Source: Phanerodontia chrysosporium (Eukaryota > Basidiomycota > Agaricomycetes > Polyporales > Phanerochaetaceae). Taken from it: 64,000 nucleotides of DNA. The position numbers and the translations under genes were made by a program. Location: NCBI GenBank assembly GCA_001910725.1, contig MJGA01000001.1:62001-126000 (forward strand), read 5' to 3'. The stretch's first letter is position 1. Each line of letters begins with the position of its first letter. Under the pieces are notes generated by a model. It saw only the letters and a program-made list of their open reading frames with translations. It searched no databases and was not told the DNA's origin. Positions 57,211 to 64,000 of this stretch are shown here, one piece after another.

Positions 57211-59326
57211 CTACTCGTTCATCGTGGCAGAGCCGGAACCACTCGCGCCGGCCTCGTCGGGGAACGTCGGGGACAGCGGACTCGGGGTATAACCCCCGGA
57301 GCGCATGGCCGACGGGCCATCTGCAGCGTACCGCGTCGCAAGCTGCGCCTTCTCGGAGCGCGCACTGGGGAGGGGCAGGCTGACCTGGCTCGTCGGCTGG
57401 CTCGCACGGCGGTCCGCCTCGGACGTCTCGTAGCTCGGCGGCGCGATGTCGCCGCCCATGTCGTCGTCCGCGGAGCGGCCGTACGTCGCGCCGTGCGGGC
57501 TCGGGAGCGCGGAGAGCGCGTCCGAGCCGACGGAGGACTCGGGCGCGTGCGCAAACTGCACCGTGGTGGGCGTCGCCGCGCCGAGCGGGAACGGGTGCAC
57601 GCGCGCGTCCTGCATCTTCTCGATCTCGTGCCCCGCGTCGTACTGCGCGGCTGTGATGCGGTGCGCGCGGCTGCGGTGCCGGTACACGAAGAACCAGACC
57701 GCGCATGCGCCGATCACGACCGCGGCCACGCCGCCGACGACGCCGCCGACGATCGCGCCGACGTGGCTCGACGATTTCTGCGTGTCCGCGCGCGGCGCGA
57801 TCCCGATCGTGTTGCCGCCGTTGCGCGGGACGTTGAAGATCCTGTGAGACAATCCGCCGGGCGGCCACGTGAGCGCCTCAAGTCAGGGCGGGCGCACAAT
57901 GGTGAAACGTACAGGTAGACCGTGCTCAGGAAGCGGGCGCCGAACACGTACTGCGTCTGCGTGTCGTCCGTCCAACCCTCGATGCCGCTCACGCAGCTGC
58001 CGTCGGGCTGCTGCAGCACGAGCGTGTGCTGGTCGACCGTGAACGTCTGTGTGCCGACGACAATGCCGTAGCTGAAGCTCGCGTTGCACGGGATAGTCCA
58101 CGCCTCGGAGAGGCTCCCGAGGGTCGACAAGTCCGGGCGGAGATTAGAGCCCGGGATGGCATCATCTGGAGCCTAATGTCAAGGACAACGATCAAGGGCT
58201 GATATGCTCTGTAAGTACGTACGAATCAGTCGGGCCTGGTCCTGTGGAAGATACATCTCGGTGTAGAGCGGATCCACCGTCGCGACCACGCTCTTAGAGT
58301 TCGAGACGTGGTTGTTGCCGGACACAAGCACCCACCCGTCGAGGCTCACGTACCAGTCGCCGGTCGAGTTTGCGAACGGCGCGGAGCCCTGAGGCGGGCC
58401 GGCGTCCATCCACTGGAGCTTGGACTGGTCGTACGCGCTTTCGTCCGGCTGAAGCCAGTGCAGCGTACCAGGGTCTCCAGGAGTTGTGCTCAATACGTTG
58501 TTGGTAGAGGCATTTCCGCGAGGAATATTGAGCGGCCGACCGAGCTGCATGCCGAAAGTGAAGTTTGTCCTTGCCGGGTTCCGTTCTAGGACCTGGCCGT
58601 AGATGGAGTCTGCGAATTGGGCCTGGTACACCGACGAGCTATCGGTCGGTGGGACGTTTTTGTTGGTGGCGAGGCCGATGAGTCCCGACAATCCGTTTCC
58701 GACTTCAGCATTAGATGCTTGTGCCAACTGTCCTTGTGCGGGCTGGGTTACGACCACAACTGTCAAGCCTCGCGTTTAGTTTCGAGCTAATCAGGTCAGT
58801 CAGTTTGACGTACTCGTTTGATTGGGATAGTCCCATTGGGAGCCGTTCAAAGTTCGCAACATACAATCTTCTTTGATGATAGTGCTAGAAGCGGCTTGTC
58901 CAAGGAGAGGCACAGTGGTGTCTGACGCAAACCCTTGCGCAGAGGGCGATTGACTCTGGTTGTACCTGGTACTCTTTAGCCGACTTCAGCTGGCAGCAGG
59001 CAAAGGTTCCTCACAGAGTAGCACCGCCGCAAGACGAGCATTGTACCCCGCTAACATAGGTAAGACCTGACTGAGTAGTCATCGTGAAATTGAAGTGTTG
59101 CTGGTTACTGCTGCCCTGCGAGAAATTCAACGTCTGTAACGGACAAACATCGCTGACGCCATACCATCGATACCGTCGCGACATAGCGACCCTTCGAGTC
59201 GAAGGTCAGGGGGATGTTGATTCGCTGAGGTTGGGATGGCCCGTCCCGTTTTGCGAAGAGACCCAGGCGGGCGGCCGAAACAACGTGCGCAAAGAAAAGC
59301 GCGTACACGAGCGACCTCGACGACAT
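57211..59326 (-). CDS. Pepsin-like (A1) membrane glycoprotein lacking catalytic motifs
   Basis: Aspartic-protease-fold protein. Start 59326 gives a signal peptide (SLVYALFFAHVVSA), then INIPLTFDSKGRYVATVSM. The first lobe reads FNFTMTTQSGLTYVSGVQCS where active family members have a DTG. The core continues SGLIGLA, YQAQFADSIYGQVLERN, LHWLQPDESAYD and DWYVSLDGW. The second site reads ATVDPLYTEMYLPQDQA in place of VDTGTS. Then FSYGIVVGTQTFTVDQ and VFGARFLSTVYL. A single membrane segment (IVGGVVGGVAAVVIGACAVW) and a Pro/Ser-rich cytosolic tail with PPSYETS end at 57211. About five introns. Length and topology fit yapsin-like membrane proteases, but without both DTG motifs proteolysis is unlikely. 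It may be a ligand-binding or sensor relative. Confidence 0.72.
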
Positions 59327-60240
59327 GCTGGAGAGGCACCAAGCAATGGAAGCCGACGGCTGTGTAGGTTGGGGGCCAAAGGTCCAACACTGCTTTGGCA
59401 CCAACAGGAGCCCTTATAGACGGCAGCGATGGGCGCTGTGTACGCGATCAAGATCAACCAACGACACGCCCCGTGCCTCGGTGGAAAATGCGGGATCTCC
59501 TTCCAGACCTGCCTGCCACCGGCGACTGCGCTAGGCGATAACAGAGGGTTTGAGCCAGGCATAATCGTAACCAGGCGCATGGCGCTCGTCTCAGGGGTGC
59601 CCTCGACGCCGAAGGCTCGTGAAACCTGGGAATATCACCACCGTGACGCCAACGGGAGAGGGCTGCGCGTGTCGACTGAAGCGACTGCGCGCACATTTCA
59701 CGGCCGCAAATGGACAGACTCGCTCCAGACGAGCCAGGGGGCCCCCGGTTCACTGAGAAGAGGACATGAACGGGCCAGGAGAACATGCAGAGGCGGACGT
59801 CGCTTACCTTGCACAAATCAGAGCGGCAACCGAGCGGGACCGCGCGTCGACGGACCTGACAGGCCAAGAACACAGAACGACAGCGGTGTCCGAGGTGGGC
59901 GAGCACCCGCGTTTCAGCAGCGCGGCGAGGACGACCGTGCCGCGGTCGGCCAGTCTCTCTGCCGCAAAAGAGCCTCTTGACGAACAGCGCGCACCTCGTT
60001 GGTCGACCGGCGATGGACTCTAGCGATCACAGCATGGCACAGTAGTGTTCCTGCGCATGCATCACGCGCAGCGGTGGAGGAGGAAAGCATGCAAGCCTGC
60101 TCAGCGCTCTCCGGAAAGCGCGGGAAGATGACGCGCCCGCCGGGAAAGGCAACTCCATCAGTTCCATCCTCGCCTCATCCTCGTTCTCCACTCCCAAGTT
60201 CACGTCTTTGTGCAGGTCTTTGTGCTCACCGTCCTCGACA
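59327..60240. other. Divergent intergenic region
   Basis: Open frames on both strands (59429-59980 and 59454-59906) overlap antisense, lack signatures and look like chance in GC-rich DNA. Confidence 0.45.
59413..59418 (-). promoter_or_regulatory. TATA-like element of pepsin-like gene
   Basis: TATAAG on the minus strand about 87 bp upstream of the ATG at 59326. Confidence 0.4.
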
Positions 60241-61142
60241 ATGGCTTCGACATCCGAGGAAAGCCCTGCTGCCTCTCAGCCCATTCCGCCCGTGCAGGTT
60301 CGGTACTGCGAAGGTGCCCCGAACAGTCTCTTTTAGAAATGCGCTGCAAGCTCATCTGGACCGTCGGCCCCCATCGCACACCCAGTCTGCTCCTTCCCGC
60401 TCGAGTACTGCGAGTTCGGCTCGAGCCTCACAAAGTGCAAGGAAGTGCTCCAGAAGGAAGACCCAGAGCTATACGACCACTACTACTCTGAAGGTGCGCA
60501 CAAAGGTTCTCAGCGGAGGCACAATGCCGATGATATTTCAGAGGCCCTGCAGGCAAAGCTCGGCACGCTGAGCCTTGATGCTCAAGCCAAGCTCGAGCAA
60601 GAGACAGCGAAGAAGGAGAAGAAGGCTGTCGCAAAAGCCGACGCAGCACTGAAGAAAAAGCTGGTGCGACCTCACGGCAGGGGTTCACTTGGTGCAGAAT
60701 TAGACCTAACGTTATCATAACATGTGCAGGCATCACAGGTATGTGCGGAGGCGCAAAAATGTTTGCAGGATGTCTCATGAAGTCGGCTACAGGTGACGAT
60801 TAAACGCATAGAACGGAACAAGCGGAAGCATGTTACTTCGATACATGGATTGGAAACCTTCGGTGCGTTCGACGTCGGCCTCGTACAACGCATTCTTGTC
60901 CCATTCATCGGACTTCTCGCGTAGGTGTGGATCTCAAGAAGGCCGCGAAGCAGTTCGCACAGAAATTCGCGACCGGTGCCTCTGTAACAAAGAATCCACA
61001 AGGTCAAGACGAGATCGTCGTGCAAGGCGATGTCAGCGCGGAGATTGTAGAGATGATTGAGGAGGGTCAGGGAGTCCTGAAGGGCATACCCAAGGATAAT
61101 ATCGTAGAAATCGAGGATAAGAAGAAGAAGGGCGGCGATTAG
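60241..61142 (+). CDS. DENR: Density-regulated protein homologue (DENR / Tma22)
   Basis: Translation factor that, with MCTS1/Tma20, promotes tRNA release and recycling of 40S subunits and reinitiation. Start 60241: MASTSEESPAAS. VRYCEVCSFPLEYCEFGSS is split by an intron at about 60312-60382 and carries the Cys pairs of the N-terminal zinc-binding motif. A coiled, Lys-rich linker (AKLEQETAKKEKKAVAK) follows. The SUI1/eIF1-like domain begins VTIKRIERNKRKHVTSIHGL, then VDLKKAAKQFAQKFATGAS, EIVVQGDVSAEI and DNIVEIEDKKKKG with the stop at 61142. Between 60663 and 60783 the exons require a 9-nt microexon (60730-60738, Ala-Ser-Gln). Intact. Confidence 0.92.
60730..60738 (+). other. 9-nt microexon of the DENR gene
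   Basis: GCATCACAG lies between an acceptor (ATGTGCAG) and a donor (GTATGT). Using it keeps the frame from KKKL to ASQ to VTIKRIE. Skipping it also keeps the frame but removes three residues. Confidence 0.65.
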
Positions 61143-62956
61143 GTTGATTCGTGCGTCTCTTCGCTACCTCCAGGCGCGAATAAATGCTGACTACACTCCT
61201 AGTTCTGTACAGATAAGAGCCCGCATGTAGTATCATTTTTCAGACCATCGACATCGTTCAAGTCCGAGCCCTGTCGCTCTAGCTAGGCACTCCACCGAGT
61301 CTAGGCATTTCAACCTGCGTCTCCTTTCTGCATAGCGGTAGGATATCAACAATCTAAATCCCATGAAGACATTCGAAAGGTGTACGATTTCTTGACGATT
61401 ATTTACCTAGGCGGCGCCGTCCCAGGAATCGGAGAACTTACTCGCCACTGTTGCTAAACGAATCCTGCTAACTCTAGACCGGCCTGTACATCACCGCTAA
61501 GGGGCATGCGAACGGCACACCAAATCTGCGGCCAGAAACACGAATAAATGAGGCTACGCTACTACATTACGAAGAGACAGCGTTGGACGATGGGAGGAAG
61601 AGCGAGGCGTACAGCAAGATGCGAAGCTGGAATGAGGTGCGACGGGTTGCGGTTGGAGAGTGGATGCAGGGATAGGGGACAGGATGGACGGGTATGAACG
61701 GGTAGATGAGTAGGATGGGCAGGATGAACGGATAGGCGCGGGAGTAGGATGTGGCGGGGAAATGGCAAGAGTCAAGGGACGAGACTCAGGGGCGGAGGGT
61801 GGGCCGCGACAGCAGCTGCGAAACCGCGCCAGCCGAGCGCGTCGTACAGCACAAGGACGCGTCTCGTTAGGACGGCCGAGGCGCCGCGAACATAGACGAG
61901 GCCGCACTCCGCAGCCGTGCGCCACGCGAGGTTTTACATCGAAGGTGGTACGAAAAGGCGTGCTGCGCCAGCGCGGCACCAGTCGACAGCGAATAAATAA
62001 TAATTCAAGCAAGCTCGCATTTCACGGACGCGCTGAACAAGTCTCGTCAGCCAGACGCTCGCGTAGAGACATGCCGAGAAAGACGCACCGATGTGGCGCC
62101 CCGAAACGCGCGCGACTACGACCGCGGGGACGACGCGCAGGAGGACGGCGGCAGAGACGCGACCGACGGCGCAGGCGAGGACGTCACCGACGACGCGGGC
62201 GAGGACGCGAAGTCGCCGGGCGCGAGTGCGCCGAGCAGCGCAGAGTCGGCGGACACCTGGTGCGGCATGACGGGACGGTGGATGCTTGTGCTCTGGGGCG
62301 GGACGAAGGAGGCGCGGGCGGTCGACATGGCGCGGGGCGTGCGGTGCGGCGTGGGGGCTAGGGCTCAGCTAGAAGGGACAGGAAACCAGGAAGAGGTTGT
62401 GGTGGAGGACTGCGAATGTGCTCTGTGTTTCTGAGGGCCTCTCGCTCTCGCATCTTGCGCAGGTTTATAGTCCTCCTGGGTCCTGGGCCCTGTGGCCTGG
62501 AGAGCTGATTTGAAAGGCCGGTTTCTGCGTATTTTCCAGCGGCCACGAAGCTGTGCAGTCCTTTGCCCGTCGTCTTTATCTTCGCGGCTTGTGTGGACGC
62601 CTCGTCCGCGGATGGTATTGCGGCTGCTCGCTGCATTCGCGCGAAAGGGCACAAGGGCTTTGGCGTGCCAGTGACGCACACGATCGCGGCTTCATTTCCA
62701 CGCAAAGGCCTTGATGAATGGCCCAGTCGTCGCGATCTATGAGGACGTGCTAGCCCTGGACAAAGGTCGCTGGACACTGTTGTTCATTTAGCTCACGCAT
62801 CTAATATTCAGCCACTTATGACGGACTAAACCATCCTGCGCTAATTGAGGATCGACCTCTGGACCCTGCACACGCGGAATATACGGGCAGATCTATTCGA
62901 ATGAATGCACAACAAAGTCAGTCGCCACGCGATGCGCCACGCTACTCTTAACCCTA
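61143..62956. other. Long intergenic region with low-complexity DNA
   Basis: About 1.8 kb without a supportable gene. Open frames on both strands are Arg-, Ser- or Asp-rich products of composition. A purine-rich degenerate repeat occupies 61640-61750. Confidence 0.45.
61640..61750 (+). repeat. Degenerate GGATG/GGGTA-rich low-complexity tract
   Basis: Short, imperfect units such as GGATGG, ACGGGTA and GGATGAACGG recur. The order is irregular, so it is not a clean minisatellite. Confidence 0.4.
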
Positions 62957-64000
62957 CTAGCGCCCTGCCCCTTCCGCCTTCCAGCTCTCTGGCGCGCGGA
63001 AGAGCCGCACGCCTGGGGTGATATTCTTGATGGAGATGCGCTGCCCGCTCAGTGCGTTGGCGTGACGGATGCTTCGTTCGTCGCGCGGCACGCCGAGTAC
63101 GTCGAGGAGGCTTGTCGCGGTCGCTGGGACGAACGGCTGCAGAAGGATGCCGCACACCCGCAGAGTCTCGGTAATTGTGAAAAATACTTCAGAAGCGTGC
63201 GACGGTTTCGTCTCCTTCGACCAGGGCTGGGTCTTCGTCATGAGCTCGTTCGCCTACAAGAGCAAGTCAGATCGGGTGAGGCAGGTGGAGGTAGGGCGTA
63301 CAAGGCGCAGCGTCTCCATGATTTGCTCGAGCGCATCCGCAATCCGCAGATGGCGCATGTGCTCGTCGACAGTCTGCCAAAGGTCGGATCCAACGGAGAC
63401 CCGCAAGCTTCTCAGGAGATCAAGCTCCAGAACCTCTCCGGTGGCGTCCGCAGCGATGACCTTGTCCATAATTTTCTTCGAGGTGATGCGTAGGTAGGTA
63501 TTCCCCAAGAGCGACATGAGTTCACGAAAGTGCTTCTCCATTTGCATATGCGACCAGTCTTAAAGAAGTGACATGTTAGTCACGAAAGGGCCAAGGCACG
63601 AGCAGACAGACTTGCCAACGTCGTCTTTGAAACGCCCTCCCACGCGGGCGAGATAATACCGCACGACATCGAGGCCAAACTCGTCAATCGCTTGCACAGG
63701 GTCCGCGACATTGCCCAGCGACTTGGACATTTTGCGCTGGTCGACGGTCCAGTGCGAATGGGTGAGCAATCGCTTGCTCAAGGGCAGGCCTAGCGCTTGC
63801 AGCATTGCCGGCAAGTAGATTGCGTGAAAGCTGGTCAAGAACGAAAGTTTGTTTCAGTCCGCGCTTTGGGAGGCACAAGGCGGTGCGCTTTGACCCACGT
63901 ACCGCAGGATGTCCTTCCCGATCACCTGGACGTCCGGTGGCCAGGCAGCTTGGGCCGGTGACTGGCGCGCCGGGGCCCAGGGGTACCCTGTCGCAGACAA
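62957..64000 (-). CDS. MSM1: Methionyl-tRNA synthetase, mitochondrial type, C-terminal part (5' end outside window)
   Basis: Class I aminoacyl-tRNA synthetase that charges methionine for organellar translation. The gene enters from the right edge with [14 protein letters not shown] (about 63910-63960), then [17 protein letters not shown] and [16 protein letters not shown], in which KMSKS is the ATP-binding signature (about 63715-63750). [14 protein letters not shown] follows. After introns come [20 protein letters not shown] and [14 protein letters not shown], the anticodon-binding helical part. The last exon ends [18 protein letters not shown] with a stop at 62957. The exon junctions near 63240-63300 and 63550-63610 look normal. 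The N-terminal HIGH-containing half is outside. The absence of long C-terminal extensions fits the mitochondrial enzyme. Confidence 0.9.

Noticed and set aside
62093..62434. Plus-strand Asp/Gly-rich open frame
   Set aside because: Composition-driven; no start context, domain or splice evidence.
1..64000. CRISPR arrays, rRNA genes, insertion sequences, bacterial operon signals
   Set aside because: None seen; the DNA is eukaryotic and intron-dense. No direct or inverted terminal repeats of a transposon were recognised by eye.

Overview
The window is eukaryotic and almost certainly from a filamentous basidiomycete (Agaricomycetes). Nearly every gene is broken by short introns of about 40-70 nt with GT(R)NGT donors and YAG acceptors. 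Coding exons are GC-rich. Several protein families are typical of mushroom-forming fungi: a DUF6533-type membrane protein, small multi-pass membrane proteins, an F-box/leucine-rich protein, a UbiA-type prenyltransferase pair and caffeate-type O-methyltransferase paralogues. Coordinates given for genes are whole CDS spans including introns. Exon joins were made by eye from reading frame and splice motifs.

Layout. 0-7.3 kb: the 3' part of a cytochrome P450 cut by the window edge (+), a BTB protein (-), a DUF6533-type membrane protein (+) and a TPR/DnaJ co-chaperone of the DNAJC7 type (-). 7.9-28.1 kb: an accessory region that looks like a secondary-metabolite gene cluster. It holds two strongly diverged O-methyltransferase (OMT)-like genes plus a fragment, an unidentified gene with an in-frame stop, intact OMT-B (-), UbiA prenyltransferase 1 (+, one apparent frameshift), an OMT relic, a multi-pass membrane protein, intact OMT-C (-), UbiA prenyltransferase 2 (-) and a complete P450 (-). 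29-34.3 kb: three conserved genes (DUF1992/DNAJC28-like, a small KOW-like protein, P5C dehydrogenase). 34.9-36.9 kb: a third intact OMT (+). 37-64 kb: mostly conserved genes, namely an Arb1-like protein, an AT-hook protein, PPIL4-like cyclophilin, SNRNP40-like WD40 protein, phospholipase B, F-box protein, phytase-like histidine acid phosphatase, auxilin, a mitochondrial-looking protein, a pepsin-like membrane protein without catalytic motifs, DENR, and a partial mitochondrial methionyl-tRNA synthetase.

How the genes fit together. Two UbiA prenyltransferases, three intact OMTs and a P450 are the tailoring set expected for a prenylated, O-methylated aromatic (meroterpenoid-like) product. No polyketide synthase or other core synthase is visible, so the aromatic acceptor would come from elsewhere. 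The most unusual feature is a group of OMT-like copies next to the intact ones. They keep the family exon layout, but the SAM-binding glycine loop and the catalytic His have been replaced.

Five otherwise intact genes each need exactly one extra G or C inside a short G/C run to restore the frame. I read this mainly as a homopolymer error pattern in the assembly rather than five real mutations. No tRNA, rRNA, CRISPR array or autonomous transposon was recognised.
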